In this document: piece after piece, positions 49,357 through 58,772 of the stretch
How positions within the stretch are numbered: the stretch's first letter is position 1
Layout of the letters: each line of letters opens with the position of its first letter
Source of the DNA: Candidatus Rokuibacteriota bacterium
Lineage (GTDB): Bacteria > Methylomirabilota > Methylomirabilia > Rokubacteriales > CSP1-6
Length of the DNA: 64,000 bases
NCBI GenBank assembly: GCA_016188005.1
Contig: JACPIQ010000004.1
Coordinates: forward strand, 1-64,000
Reading direction: 5' to 3'
The notes under the pieces: generated by a model
What the model was told of the DNA's origin: nothing
Database searches by the model: none
What the model saw: only the letters and a program-made list of their open reading frames with translations
Translations under genes and position numbers: made by a program

Positions 49357-51029
49357 TCCGCCGCCTGCGGGCGGCGCTTGCGCGGCGCCTCGACGCTTCC
49401 TGGACTGCCACGGCCGGGGCCTGGGGCCGGCACGGCGACCTGGGGCTGGCGCTCGGGCTGGCGCTGGCCACCCTCCTCTCGCGCTGGCCGTACCGCGCGC
49501 GGATGCTCTACAACTGGGACGCGGTCCAGTTCGCGCTGGCGCTCCGGGAGTTCGACATCGCCAAGCACCAGCCCCACCCGCCGGGCTATCTCCTCTACGT
49601 CGGGCTGGGCCGGCTCGCCAACGCCACGCTCGGGGATGCCACCCAGGCCTATGTGGCGCTCGCCATGCTCTTCAGCGCGGCGACGACGTTCACGGTCTAC
49701 TGGCTCGCCCGGACGCTGTACGATCGCTTCACGGCCACGGCCGCGGCCGCCCTGCTGGCGGGCAGCCCGCTCTTCTGGTTCTACGGCTCCGTGGGCCTCA
49801 CCTACGCGGGCGAGGCTTTCGGCGCCTCCCTCGTGGCGCTCCTCGCCTACCGCGCCCTCTCCGGTCGCCCGCTGTGCCTCTATGCCGGGGCGCTCGTGCT
49901 GGGCCTGGTGGGTGGGATGCGCCAGTCGGTGCTCGTGCTCCTCTTCCCGCTCTGGGCCGGCTGTGCGCTCGTCGGCGTCCGCTCGGCGCGCCGGCTCCTC
50001 GCGGCCGGGGCCGTCCTGACCGGGACCGTGCTGGCGTGGCTGCTCCCGCTGGTGTGGCTCTCCGGCGGGTGGCGCGCCTACCTCGCCGCCTCCGCCCAGC
50101 TCTACGGCTCGGTGGTGCTCGCCACCTCCGTCCTGGGCGGCGACCTGGACACCACGCTCAGACAGACGCGCCACGTCCTGGAGTCGGTGGCGGTGGCCCT
50201 GGGGCCCCTGGGCCTCGCCGTCCTCGCGCTGCCCTACTACGCGCGCCGCTGCGGCTGGCACGCGCGGGAGTGGTTCCTCCTGGCGTGGGTGGCGCCTCCG
50301 GCCGCCTTCTACACGCTGGTGCACTTCGGCCAGGCCGGCTACGTGCTCACCTTCCTGCCCGCGCTCGTGGTGCTCTTGAGCCGCGTGCTGGACGAGTGCG
50401 TCGCGGCCTGGTCGGAGCGCCTCAGGCGGCCTCAGTGGCGCCTGGCCCTGGCGCTGCTGGCGCTGGCCCCGCTCCTGCTCATCAACACGGGCTTCTTCGT
50501 CAGCGCCCGGCCCGTCCCGCGTGCCTTCGAGCACCGCACCGGGGAGGCCTGGATGTGGCGCGCCCGCGACGAGGCCCACGACTGGATCATGAGCCGCACG
50601 GCGGCGGCGCTGCGCGAGCACGAGGCGGTGATCCGGACCTACGTGGAGACGATCCGCGCCGTCTATGACCCCTCGGACACCGCGCTCCTGACGGAGCTGG
50701 GGAACCCGCGCTCCTACCCGTGGCTGCGACACGCGATGTTCTATATGCCGGAGTACGAGATCTACCAGGTCTCCCTGGGCGGGGAGCCTCTCGGCTTCTA
50801 CGCGCCGCAGTCCTCGGCGACCATGATCCTCTCGCCCGGCACGACCATCGCCGTCCCCCGCCGGATCAAGCAGCTCGTCTGGTTCGTGGATCACTGGGAT
50901 CCTTCGCGGCCCCGGCCGAGGGGGCTCGTGGAGATCTCGCTGCCCTATGGGCGCTTCCTGTACGTGCTCCCCCTGGGCCGGAAGCCCGTGGAGCACGCCG
51001 GCTACACGTTCATCCCCGGCCGCAAGTGA
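49353..51029 (+). CDS. Polytopic membrane glycosyltransferase-like protein (DUF2723/GT39-like)
   Basis: The 558-residue protein has about ten hydrophobic segments. An early luminal loop, YNWDAVQFALALREFDIAKH then QPHPPGYLLYVGLGRL, carries the Asp and His-Pro features of lipid-linked sugar transferases such as DUF2723 and dolichyl-mannosyltransferase-like enzymes. The C-terminal soluble part follows the last helix. The GTG start overlaps the ROK gene, and the end overlaps the next membrane protein, so the three form a unit that may build a surface glycan. Confidence 0.75.
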   Translation: MIRRLRAALARRLDASWTATAGAWGRHGDLGLALGLALATLLSRWPYRARMLYNWDAVQFALALREFDIAKHQPHPPGYLLYVGLGRLANATLGDATQAYVALAMLFSAATTFTVYWLARTLYDRFTATAAAALLAGSPLFWFYGSVGLTYAGEAFGASLVALLAYRALSGRPLCLYAGALVLGLVGGMRQSVLVLLFPLWAGCALVGVRSARRLLAAGAVLTGTVLAWLLPLVWLSGGWRAYLAASAQLYGSVVLATSVLGGDLDTTLRQTRHVLESVAVALGPLGLAVLALPYYARRCGWHAREWFLLAWVAPPAAFYTLVHFGQAGYVLTFLPALVVLLSRVLDECVAAWSERLRRPQWRLALALLALAPLLLINTGFFVSARPVPRAFEHRTGEAWMWRARDEAHDWIMSRTAAALREHEAVIRTYVETIRAVYDPSDTALLTELGNPRSYPWLRHAMFYMPEYEIYQVSLGGEPLGFYAPQSSATMILSPGTTIAVPRRIKQLVWFVDHWDPSRPRPRGLVEISLPYGRFLYVLPLGRKPVEHAGYTFIPGRK

Positions 51030-52546
51030 TCCGCCGCTGGCTCTGGATGGCGCTGGCGCTGGCCCTTGCCCTCGGCGTCTTCCTCCTGAGAGAGCGTCAG
51101 CTCGCCGGGGGAAGCGGCTTTCCCCTGGACGATTCCTGGATTCACCTCCACTTCGCGCGGAACCTGGCCGAGGGGCACGGCTTCGTCTACAACCCCGGCG
51201 TCCAGGTGCCGGGCTCCACCGCGCCCCTCTGGACGCTCCTGCTGGGCGGCGCCTTCGCGCTGACCGGCAGCGTGCCCCTCCTCGCGAAGTTCCTGGGCGT
51301 GGCGGCGATGTTCCTCACCGCGCTCCTGACCTGTGCGCTGGTGCGGCGCTGGACCGGGCGCGACGGGCTGGGGCTCCTGGCGGGGGTGCTGGCCGGCCTC
51401 ACCGGCCCGCTGGCATGGGGTGCCTTGTCCGGGATGGAGGTCTCCCTGGCGGCGCTGCTCGTCACGGGGGGACTTCTCGCTCACTCGGCGGGCCGGGACG
51501 GCGCCGCAGTGGCTCTCCTGGCCCTGGCCGTCCTGGCTCGTCCCGAGTCGGCGCTCGTGCTGCCACTGGTGTGGGGGGCGGGCGGGTTCTCGGCCCGGCG
51601 GAACCTGGTCTTCGGGGTGACGGCGGGGCTCATGCTCGCGCCCTGGGTTGCCTTCAACCTGGTGACCACGGGTATGCCGTTGCCCGCCACGGCCTCCGCG
51701 AAGATCGAGGGGGGGCTCATCGGCTTTCTCGCAGGCGTTCGGGAGCCCCTGGCGACGGCGCTCCTGGGGCGGCCCTGGCGCTTCCTCGCCGAGTGGGTCC
51801 GCTGGCTCGTGTCGGTGAATGTCCTGCTCCCGCTGTTCTTGCTTCCCGGGCTCTGGGTCCTCTGGCGGCGCCACGGGCGCACGGCGGCGCTCCCTGCCCT
51901 CGTCCTCCTGCTTCACCCCGTCGGCATGGCGCTCCTGGCCCCGTACCGCGGGCCGGCGTTCCAGGAAGGCCGCTACTCGATCCACCTCCTGCCGCTGGCC
52001 GTCGGCGTCGCCGTGTCCGGGGTCACGCTCCTGCGCGGCCGGTTCCTCGCTCCGGCGCGCGCCGCCGTGGCGATCCTGCTGGTCGGCGCCTCGCTCTGGG
52101 CGCTCTGGCCGGCGGCCTCGCGCTACGGCTGGGCCGTCCAGAACATCAATGCCATGCAGGTGGAGATCGGCCGCTGGGTCGCCGACCACACCCCGCGCGG
52201 GGCACGCCTCGGGCTCAACGACGTGGGCGCCATCGCCTTCATCTCCCGGCGCGAGGTCGTCGATGTCATGGGACTCGTGACGCCCGCCATCATCCCCTAC
52301 CGCCGGGAGGGCGAGAGCGGGGTGCTGCGCTACCTGGCGCGCGCCTGTCCCGACTACCTCGTCATCTTCCCCGCCTGGTTCCCGCGGATCTCCGCCATGA
52401 CGGCGGACTTCGCTCCGCTCCACCGGGTGAGGCTCGAGCACAACACGGTGGCCGGAGCCGACGAGATGGTGGTCTACGGGACGCCCTGGAACCGCTGGGA
52501 CGCGGCTCCCCGCCCGTGCGGGAGGCTGGCGGGCGAGCCGGCATGA
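51026..52546 (+). CDS. Polytopic membrane glycosyltransferase-like protein (ArnT/GT39-like)
   Basis: This 506-residue protein begins with a membrane helix (WLWMALALALALGVFLL). The conserved first loop, FPLDDSWIHLHFARNLAEGH, has the Asp-Asp pair of GT-C transferases; then GFVYNPGVQVPGSTAPLWTL follows. Nine or more further hydrophobic helices and a C-terminal soluble tail (INAMQVEIGRWVADHTPRGA) complete it. The GTG start overlaps the preceding gene by 4 bp. It probably transfers a sugar from a polyprenyl phosphate donor. Confidence 0.8.
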   Translation: MIRRWLWMALALALALGVFLLRERQLAGGSGFPLDDSWIHLHFARNLAEGHGFVYNPGVQVPGSTAPLWTLLLGGAFALTGSVPLLAKFLGVAAMFLTALLTCALVRRWTGRDGLGLLAGVLAGLTGPLAWGALSGMEVSLAALLVTGGLLAHSAGRDGAAVALLALAVLARPESALVLPLVWGAGGFSARRNLVFGVTAGLMLAPWVAFNLVTTGMPLPATASAKIEGGLIGFLAGVREPLATALLGRPWRFLAEWVRWLVSVNVLLPLFLLPGLWVLWRRHGRTAALPALVLLLHPVGMALLAPYRGPAFQEGRYSIHLLPLAVGVAVSGVTLLRGRFLAPARAAVAILLVGASLWALWPAASRYGWAVQNINAMQVEIGRWVADHTPRGARLGLNDVGAIAFISRREVVDVMGLVTPAIIPYRREGESGVLRYLARACPDYLVIFPAWFPRISAMTADFAPLHRVRLEHNTVAGADEMVVYGTPWNRWDAAPRPCGRLAGEPA

Positions 52547-52591
52547 GGGTATGATCGGCGTGCACGTGCCGCCGGATGCAGGGGGTGCCGG

Positions 52592-53206
52592 GTGACCCGT
52601 CGAGCTCTTCTCACGTTGACGCTCACGCTCGTCCTGTGCACCACCGGTGCGCCGCCTGCTGGCGCCCAGCTCTACCGCTGGACCAATGAGCACGGCGAGG
52701 TGCACTTCACCCAGGGGCTCGAGAGCGTGCCCGAGCGCCACCGGCCCGGGGCCAAGTTCCTGGGCTACCCGGAGTCGCCGCCGCCGCCCCGGGCCGAGCC
52801 GCCATCGCCCCTGGCGCCGGCCGCCCGCCGCACTACGCGTATCCCGTTCGTGCCTGGCAGCCCGGTGCTGGTGGACGTCCGCATCAACGGTGGCCGCAGC
52901 GTCCGGCTCATCCTGGACACCGGGGCCTCGATGACGGTGATCAGGCCGCGCGCGCTGTGGGCGCTCGGGGTGGACATGACGGGGGCGCGGCCCGCCGAGG
53001 TCAGGGGCGTGACCGGCACCTCCAGAGCGCTCACGGTGCGGCTCGAGAGCGTCGAGGTGGGAATGGCCAAGGCCGGGCCGCTGTGGGTGCTGGCCCACGA
53101 CGCCTCCATGCCGCAGGGTGACGGTCTCCTCGGCCGGGACTTCCTGGACCGCTTCACGGTCACGCTCGACAGGCAGGAGCGCGTCGTCATCCTGAGCGAG
53201 CGATAG
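52592..53206 (+). CDS. Secreted DUF4124 plus retropepsin-like aspartyl protease (copy 1)
   Basis: This is a 204-residue protein. A signal peptide (cleavage near PPAGA-QLYRW) is followed by a DUF4124 module (LYRWTNEHGEVHFTQGLESV). A Pro/Ala linker leads to a retropepsin-like domain with the catalytic LILDTGASMTVI and a late GDGLLGRDFLDRFTV. One DTG per chain means activity would need a dimer, as in retropepsins. GTG start. It is paired with a tandem paralogue immediately downstream. Confidence 0.85.
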   Translation: MTRRALLTLTLTLVLCTTGAPPAGAQLYRWTNEHGEVHFTQGLESVPERHRPGAKFLGYPESPPPPRAEPPSPLAPAARRTTRIPFVPGSPVLVDVRINGGRSVRLILDTGASMTVIRPRALWALGVDMTGARPAEVRGVTGTSRALTVRLESVEVGMAKAGPLWVLAHDASMPQGDGLLGRDFLDRFTVTLDRQERVVILSER

Positions 53207-53229
53207 CGACGCGGTATGATCACGGCGCC

Positions 53230-53829
53230 ATGAGGCCGCCCATGCTCGCGGCGCTGGCCTGGCTCATCGTCCTCGCCGGCTTGGCGCCCGCCGCAGGGGC
53301 CCAGACGTACCGCTGGACCGACGAGCGCGGCCAGGCGCATTACGGCCAGGGGCTCGACAGCGTGCCCGAGCGATATCGCGCCGCCGCCCGCCGGCTCAGC
53401 CTGCCGGCGCTGCCGCCCGAGTCCAGCCCGGCCTCGCCCGCCGCGCCCGCCGGCGCCGCGCAGATCCGCTTCACCCCGGGGCAGCCGATCTGGGTGAGCG
53501 CGTGGATCAACAATGCGGGAAGCGCGCAGCTCATGCTCGACACGGGCGCCTCCGTGACGACCATCAGCCCGCGGGTGCTCGAGCAGCTCGGCGTCAGCAG
53601 CCGGAGCGCGCTCCGCGGCTCCATCAAGGGCGTGACGGGCGTCGCCGACGCCCTCTTCGTCCTGCTGGACAGCATCGAGGTCTCGGGGGCACGGGCAGGC
53701 CCGATCCGCGTGGTCTCCCACGACTCGGAGCTGGGGCAGGGCGACGGACTCCTCGGGCGAGACTTCCTCGACCGGTTCACGGTCAACATCGACAATGCGG
53801 CGGGGATCGTCACGCTGACGCCCCGGTAG
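53230..53829 (+). CDS. Secreted DUF4124 plus retropepsin-like aspartyl protease (copy 2)
   Basis: This 199-residue paralogue of the preceding gene has the same order. A signal peptide ends near PAAGA-QTYRW. DUF4124 (TYRWTDERGQAHYGQGLDSV) and an Ala/Pro linker follow. The protease core is LMLDTGASVTTI, with a matching GDGLLGRDFLDRFTV near the end. The two copies are 24 bp apart and differ mainly in the linker, pointing to an old tandem duplication. They might form a heterodimer. Confidence 0.85.
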   Translation: MRPPMLAALAWLIVLAGLAPAAGAQTYRWTDERGQAHYGQGLDSVPERYRAAARRLSLPALPPESSPASPAAPAGAAQIRFTPGQPIWVSAWINNAGSAQLMLDTGASVTTISPRVLEQLGVSSRSALRGSIKGVTGVADALFVLLDSIEVSGARAGPIRVVSHDSELGQGDGLLGRDFLDRFTVNIDNAAGIVTLTPR

Positions 53830-53893
53830 CCTTCCAGCCGCCGGCGGGGGTTTCTTGACCCTAAACCCACACCGGTGTTACGTTTCAGCCTCT

Positions 53894-56743
53894 ATGGACT
53901 ACAAGAGCACGCTCAACCTGCCGAAGACCGCCTTCCCCATGAAGGCCAACCTGCCGAAGCTCGAGCCGGAGATGCTCGAGCGATGGGAGGCCGCCGACAT
54001 CTATGGCCGGATCCGCCAGGCTTCCGCGCGGCGGCCCCTGTGGATACTCCACGACGGCCCGCCCTACGCCAACGGCCACATCCACATGGGCACGGCGCTC
54101 AACAAGATCCTGAAGGACTTCATCGTCAAGTCCCGCACCATGCTCGGGCAGAACGCGGTGTACGTCCCCGGCTGGGACTGCCACGGCCTGCCCATCGAGC
54201 ACCAGGTGGACAAGGAGCTGGGGCTCGACACGGCCTCGCTGGACGTGCGCCGCGCCATGGATCCCGTGGAGAAGATCCGCCGTTGCCGCGAGTACGCCGC
54301 CAAGTTCATCGACATCCAGCGGGACGAGTTCCGCCGCCTGGGGGTGTTCGGCGACTGGAAGCATCCCTACATCACGATGGAGCCGGCCTACCAGGCCACC
54401 ATCGTCCGCGAGTTCGGGCGCTTCGTGGGGCGCGGGATGGTCTACAAGGGGCTCAAGCCCGTGCACTGGTGCATGCACTGCAAGACGGCGCTGGCCCAGG
54501 CCGAGGTCGAGTACGAGGGCCAGACCACCCCGTCGGTATACGTCAAGTTCCCCGTGAAGGCGCCGAGCCCGGCCCTGGCGCGGGCGCTCGGGGGCCGGGC
54601 CGCGTCGCTCGTCATCTGGACCACGACGCCCTGGACGCTCCCGGCCAACCTCGCCATCGCCATCCACCCCGGCGAGACCTACACGGCCATCGAGGTGGAC
54701 GGGGAGTGGCTCATCGTGGCGCAGGCCCTGGCCGAGCCCGTGGGCTGGCTCGACGGAGTCCGCGGCCGCGCCCAGGCCGCGCCCCTGTCACTCACCGGCG
54801 AGGCGCTCGAGGGCACGCTGGCCCGCCACCCGTGGATCGAGCGAGAGGTGCCCGTGATCCCCGCCGACTTCGTCGCCATGGATGCCGGCACGGGGCTCGT
54901 CCACATCGCCCCCGGCCACGGCGAGGAGGACTACGAGCTGGGGCGCAAGGCGGGCCTCCAGGTCTACAACCCCGTGGACGACGACGGGCGCTTCACGCCC
55001 GAAGTCGCGCATTTCGGCGGACTCACGGTGTGGGAGGCCAACCCCCGGATCATCGAGCACCTGCGGCGGGCGGGCGCACTCGTGGCGTCGGTCGAGTTCG
55101 AGCACACCTATCCGCACTGCTGGCGCTGCAAGAACCCCACCCTCTTCCTCGCCACGGAGCAGTGGTTCATCGCGCTCGACAAGACGGGGCTCCGCCAGAA
55201 GACGCTCGAGGCCATCCGGCGCGACGTCCGGTGGATTCCGCCCTGGGGCGAGGAGCGCATCTTCAACATGGTGGCCCACCGCCCCGAGTGGGTGATCTCC
55301 CGCCAGCGCGTCTGGGGCGTGCCGATCGTCGCCTTCTACTGCGAGCGGTGCGGCGGCCTCCTGCTGGAGGAGCGCCTCGTCGAGCACGTGGCGGCCATCA
55401 TGAGAGCCGGCCGGGGCGCCGACGAGTGGCACGCGCGCGAGGCGGTGGATCTCTTGCCGGCGGGCACCGTCTGCGGCGCCTGCGGCGGGGCGGCCTTCCG
55501 CAAGGAGACGGACATCCTGGATGTGTGGTTCGACTCCGGCTGCAGCCACGCGGCGGTGCTCGAGACGCGGCCCGACCTGCGCTGGCCGGCCGACATGTAT
55601 CTCGAGGGCTCGGACCAGCACCGGGGCTGGTTCCACTCCTCCCTCCTGGAGGCCGTCGGCACCCGCGACAGGCCGCCCTATCGCTCCGTCCTCACTCACG
55701 GCTTCGTGGTGGACGGCGAGGGCCGGAAGATGTCCAAGTCGCAGGGCAACTACGTGACGCCCGAGGAGCTGCTCCCGAAGTACGGGGCCGAGGTGCTCCG
55801 GCTCTGGGTCGCCGCCGAGGACTACACGGAGGATATCCGCCTCTCGGACGAGATCCTGACCCGGCTGGCGGAGGCCTACCGCCGGGTGCGCAACACCTGC
55901 CGCTTCCTGCTGGGGGCGCTGGCCGATTTCGACCCGGACCGCGACCGCATCTCCTATGCCCGGATGGACGAGCTGGACCGCTGGGCCCTGCTGAGGCTCG
56001 GCGAGCTCATCGCGCGGGTGCGCAAGGCGTACGACGCCTACGAGTTCCACGTGGTGTTCCATGCCGCCCACAACTTCTGCGCCGTGGAGCTCTCGGCGCT
56101 CTACCTCGACATCATCAAGGACCGTCTCTACGTCTCCGCCCCCGACGACCCGCGGCGCCGCGCGGCCCAGACCGTCTGCTTCGAGGTGCTGACGGCCCTG
56201 ACCCGGCTGCTGGCGCCCATCCTCACCTTCACGGCGGACGAGGTCTGGTCGCATATCCCCGGCAGCGGCAAGCCCTCGAGCGTGCACCTGACGCTGTTTC
56301 CCGAGGAGCGGGGCGAGTGGCTCGACGAGCAGCTCGCCGCCGACTGGGACCGGCTGCTGGAGGTGCGCGGCGAGGTCTCCCGCGCCCTCGAGGGGGCGCG
56401 CAAGGCCGGCCGTATCGGCAAGGGCCTCGACGCCGTCGTGTACGTCGTCACCGCGCCGGAGGAGCAGTGGCTGCCGCTGCTGGAGAGCAAGGGCGAAGGG
56501 CTCCTCGCGGCGCTCTTCAACGTCTCCGGCGTCAAGGTCAAGCAGGGGCCGCCCGCCGGCGCCGGGCTCGCCCACGAGAGCCAGGACATCCCCGGGCTCC
56601 TGCTGACGGTGGTGGCGGCCCAGGGGCTCGGCTGGAGGAAGTGCGAGCGCTGCTGGATGTGGACGGGGCATGTCGGCGAGGACGCCGCCCACCCGACCCT
56701 CTGCGAGCGCTGCGCCCCCGTCGTCCGCTCGCTCATGACATGA
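53894..56743 (+). CDS. ileS: Isoleucyl-tRNA synthetase
   Basis: This 949-residue class I synthetase is full length. The HIGH-type motif is in YANGHIHMGTAL (around residues 61-66), the editing domain includes VIWTTTPWTLPANLA, and KMSKS is at 612-616 (RKMSKSQGNYVTP). The C-terminal zinc site is CERCWMWTG with CERCAPVV, as in bacterial-type IleRS. ATG 53894 precedes DYKSTLNLPKTAFPMKANLP, the usual N-terminus. Its stop overlaps the lspA start by 4 bp, the common ileS-lspA pairing. Confidence 0.98.
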   Translation: MDYKSTLNLPKTAFPMKANLPKLEPEMLERWEAADIYGRIRQASARRPLWILHDGPPYANGHIHMGTALNKILKDFIVKSRTMLGQNAVYVPGWDCHGLPIEHQVDKELGLDTASLDVRRAMDPVEKIRRCREYAAKFIDIQRDEFRRLGVFGDWKHPYITMEPAYQATIVREFGRFVGRGMVYKGLKPVHWCMHCKTALAQAEVEYEGQTTPSVYVKFPVKAPSPALARALGGRAASLVIWTTTPWTLPANLAIAIHPGETYTAIEVDGEWLIVAQALAEPVGWLDGVRGRAQAAPLSLTGEALEGTLARHPWIEREVPVIPADFVAMDAGTGLVHIAPGHGEEDYELGRKAGLQVYNPVDDDGRFTPEVAHFGGLTVWEANPRIIEHLRRAGALVASVEFEHTYPHCWRCKNPTLFLATEQWFIALDKTGLRQKTLEAIRRDVRWIPPWGEERIFNMVAHRPEWVISRQRVWGVPIVAFYCERCGGLLLEERLVEHVAAIMRAGRGADEWHAREAVDLLPAGTVCGACGGAAFRKETDILDVWFDSGCSHAAVLETRPDLRWPADMYLEGSDQHRGWFHSSLLEAVGTRDRPPYRSVLTHGFVVDGEGRKMSKSQGNYVTPEELLPKYGAEVLRLWVAAEDYTEDIRLSDEILTRLAEAYRRVRNTCRFLLGALADFDPDRDRISYARMDELDRWALLRLGELIARVRKAYDAYEFHVVFHAAHNFCAVELSALYLDIIKDRLYVSAPDDPRRRAAQTVCFEVLTALTRLLAPILTFTADEVWSHIPGSGKPSSVHLTLFPEERGEWLDEQLAADWDRLLEVRGEVSRALEGARKAGRIGKGLDAVVYVVTAPEEQWLPLLESKGEGLLAALFNVSGVKVKQGPPAGAGLAHESQDIPGLLLTVVAAQGLGWRKCERCWMWTGHVGEDAAHPTLCERCAPVVRSLMT

Positions 56744-57228
56744 AGCTCGTCTGCTGGCTCGCCGGGGTGATCCTGGTGCTCGACCAGCTCACCAAGGCGG
56801 TGGCCCTGTGGCGCCTGGCGCCCGGCGTGCCGGTGCCGGTGCTGGAGGGCCTCTTCTCCCTCACGCTCGTCATGAACCCGGGGCTGGCCTTCGGCATGCT
56901 GTCCAGCGCCCCCGACGGCTGGCGGTGGATCGCCGGGATGCTCTCGCTCGTCGCGCTCGCGATCCTCTCCGTGATCGCCGCCCGCCTCCTGCCCACGGGC
57001 GGCGTCTGGACGGCGCTGTCGCTCGGCCTCGTCTTCGGCGGCGCGGCCGGGAACCTCATCGACCGGGTCCGCTTCGGCGCCGTGGTGGACTTCCTGGACT
57101 TCTACTGGCGCGGCTACCACTGGCCGGCCTTCAACGTGGCGGACTCGGCCATCACGGTGGGCGTGGCCCTCCTCGCGCTCCGCATGATGCTCACGCCCAC
57201 CGCCCCGTCCGACCGCGCGCCCCGCTGA
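56740..57228 (+). CDS. lspA: Lipoprotein signal peptidase
   Basis: LspA cleaves the signal peptide of diacylglyceryl prolipoproteins in the inner membrane. This 162-residue protein has four hydrophobic helices. The catalytic aspartates are in GNLIDRVRFGAVVDFLDF (Asp108) and FNVADSAITVG (Asp135), and MNPGLAFGML supplies the conserved Asn. It overlaps ileS (ATGA). The putative lipoprotein at 43984 would be a substrate. Confidence 0.96.
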   Translation: MKLVCWLAGVILVLDQLTKAVALWRLAPGVPVPVLEGLFSLTLVMNPGLAFGMLSSAPDGWRWIAGMLSLVALAILSVIAARLLPTGGVWTALSLGLVFGGAAGNLIDRVRFGAVVDFLDFYWRGYHWPAFNVADSAITVGVALLALRMMLTPTAPSDRAPR

Positions 57229-57561
57229 CGGGGTAGTCAAGTGTGTTGTTGCCGCTATGGTTGATCCGCCACGGACGGAAGGGGGCGGCCCGCATGACGT
57301 CTTCACGATCGCTCGGGCCGACCGCACCAACCGCGCCGCCCCGGAAGCCGCGGGGGCGCAGATGATACACCGCGGGGCCACGCGGGAGAACACGGCCCGC
57401 GGGGAGTGGCTGTCCTCGCGAACCTCGCAGGAACTCAGGGCCGCCAACCCCGACGTCAGCCGTGGCGCCTCGTGTTACATAGACCGATCTTCCCCTCGTA
57501 ACGCAGTTCCAGTGATATCAGGTTAGCCGGCCCATCCGAAATCGGGGAGAGTGAGCGGATC
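57229..57561. other. Intergenic stretch between lspA and the cassette-like array
   Basis: An 89-codon frame here (57257-57526) shows no coding signs and was not called. The sequence is likely the left junction of the accessory cassette region. I could not find a complete attC-like site in it. Confidence 0.4.
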
Positions 57562-58389
57562 ATGGAGGAACGACCGAAGCCTCCCGGCCTCGTCTCTGAC
57601 TGGACCACCTTGCGCGATGCCTACGAGGCGATGACGTGCGATTCCGGACACCGATGGGTATATCGAGGGCAACGAGACTCACAGTGGGGCCTTCGCTCAA
57701 GCCTTGAGCGCGCATTGACGCGCTTCCATCGTCCACTCGAGGATACGCCTTTCGTCGAACGTTGGCTGGTGGCTGAATTCAAGCGCCATGCCCATCGCTA
57801 CAACACAGAGACACCCCACGACGATGACATCTTCCGCTGGCTGGCGCTGATGCAGCATCACGGTGCGCCAACTCGATTACTCGACTTCAGCTACTCGTTC
57901 TACGTCGCGGCCTTCTTCGCGGTCGAGCGCGCCGGCCTTGGCGATCGCTGCGCCATCTGGGCGATCGACCAAGCGTGGTGTTGGGATCGCGCGAAGCAGC
58001 GGCTGCCCGGTCATCTCATTGGAGCGATTGAGCTCGATCCGACAAGAGGCAAGACGCCCGCAATTCAGACCAAGGTGCTTGAGAATCAAGTATGCGCAGT
58101 GATGCCAGACAATCCCTTCTTTCTCGACGAGCGACTGGCGGTTCAGCAAGGCGTGTTCCTAGTTCCGCTTGACGTCACGAAGTCATTCATGCACAACCTC
58201 TTCGGCTCAGCGGATCGGCACGAAGCCCCTGGCTACGTTCACAAGTTCGAGATTTGCGTGACTGAGGCATTCTTGCTTGGCGCGCTGTCCGACCTGAAGC
58301 GCATGAACATATCCCGGGTCAGCCTTTTTCCGGGACTCGACGGTCTTGCTGGGAGTCTAGGAGTGCGAATTGCCACTGATACCGCGTAA
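57562..58389 (+). CDS. FRG-domain protein
   Basis: This 275-residue protein carries the FRG signature at both ends of the motif: HRWVYRGQRDSQWGLRSSLE and LALMQHHGAPTRLLDFSYSF with VAAFFAVER. FRG proteins are common on mobile and defence-associated DNA, and their activity is unknown. The gene is noticeably less GC-rich than the flanking housekeeping genes, pointing to transfer. A GGGGAGA lies upstream of the ATG. Its stop lies 28 bp before the first attC-like site, so it looks like a gene cassette. Confidence 0.88.
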   Translation: MEERPKPPGLVSDWTTLRDAYEAMTCDSGHRWVYRGQRDSQWGLRSSLERALTRFHRPLEDTPFVERWLVAEFKRHAHRYNTETPHDDDIFRWLALMQHHGAPTRLLDFSYSFYVAAFFAVERAGLGDRCAIWAIDQAWCWDRAKQRLPGHLIGAIELDPTRGKTPAIQTKVLENQVCAVMPDNPFFLDERLAVQQGVFLVPLDVTKSFMHNLFGSADRHEAPGYVHKFEICVTEAFLLGALSDLKRMNISRVSLFPGLDGLAGSLGVRIATDTA

Positions 58390-58416
58390 CGTTCGTCGGG
58401 CTACTCAGTCAAGGCC

Positions 58417-58488
58417 GTCTGACGACACGTTCGACCGGACCGCTGGCTCGCGTTCGCTCGCCGCGGCCGGTCAACGTGGGCGTTGGGC
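58417..58488 (+). other. attC-like integron recombination site 1
   Basis: The site has a degenerate R'' box (GTCTGAC, 58417), a 5-nt spacer and an L'' arm, GTTCGACCGGACCGC. A loop follows, then the L' arm (GCGGCCGGTCAAC) and the R' box (GTTGGGC, 58482-58488). When the arms are paired, two bases of L'' stay unpaired, as the extrahelical bases of attC sites do. It follows the FRG gene. Confidence 0.6.
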
Positions 58489-58502
58489 CGGCAAGGGCGG
58501 AG

Positions 58503-58772
58503 CTACAGGTGCTCAAGGAGGCGGTCATACTGGGCGTGCGTGCCGATCCAGAACCACGTGATCTCCTCATCCTCCAGAAGCCCGACGGCACGGTATCCGA
58601 GGGTCACGCGGACCGAGTAAATGGGGTCGCGGTCGTGAACCTTCTTGAAGTGGAGGCTTGGATGTCGGGCGTCCTCGCGGAACAGCCGATAGGCCTTCCG
58701 AGCGAGTCCCCTGATCTCAGGTGGCAGCTCGCCATACGCCGCCCAGAAGCGCGGCGTCGCGCGAGATCTCAC
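58503..58772 (-). CDS. RelE/ParE-like toxin
   Basis: The 89-residue protein reads as a RelE/ParE-superfamily mRNase or gyrase toxin. The helical start FWAAYGELPPEIRGLARKAY is followed by strands HFKKVHDRDPIYSVRVTLGY and the C-terminal EITWFWIGTHAQYDRLL with a His-x-x-Tyr ending. It overlaps the upstream antitoxin gene by 4 bp. The pair sits in inverse orientation between two attC-like sites. The gene ends 15 bp from the first of them. Confidence 0.85.
   Translation of the reverse strand: MRSRATPRFWAAYGELPPEIRGLARKAYRLFREDARHPSLHFKKVHDRDPIYSVRVTLGYRAVGLLEDEEITWFWIGTHAQYDRLLEHL

Noticed and set aside
49155-50996. 613-codon minus-strand frame
   Set aside because: Antisense to the polytopic glycosyltransferase-like gene; low-complexity composition and no domain.
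57257-57526. 89-codon frame between lspA and the FRG gene
   Set aside because: No ribosome-binding site, no recognisable motif and biased composition; treated as intergenic.
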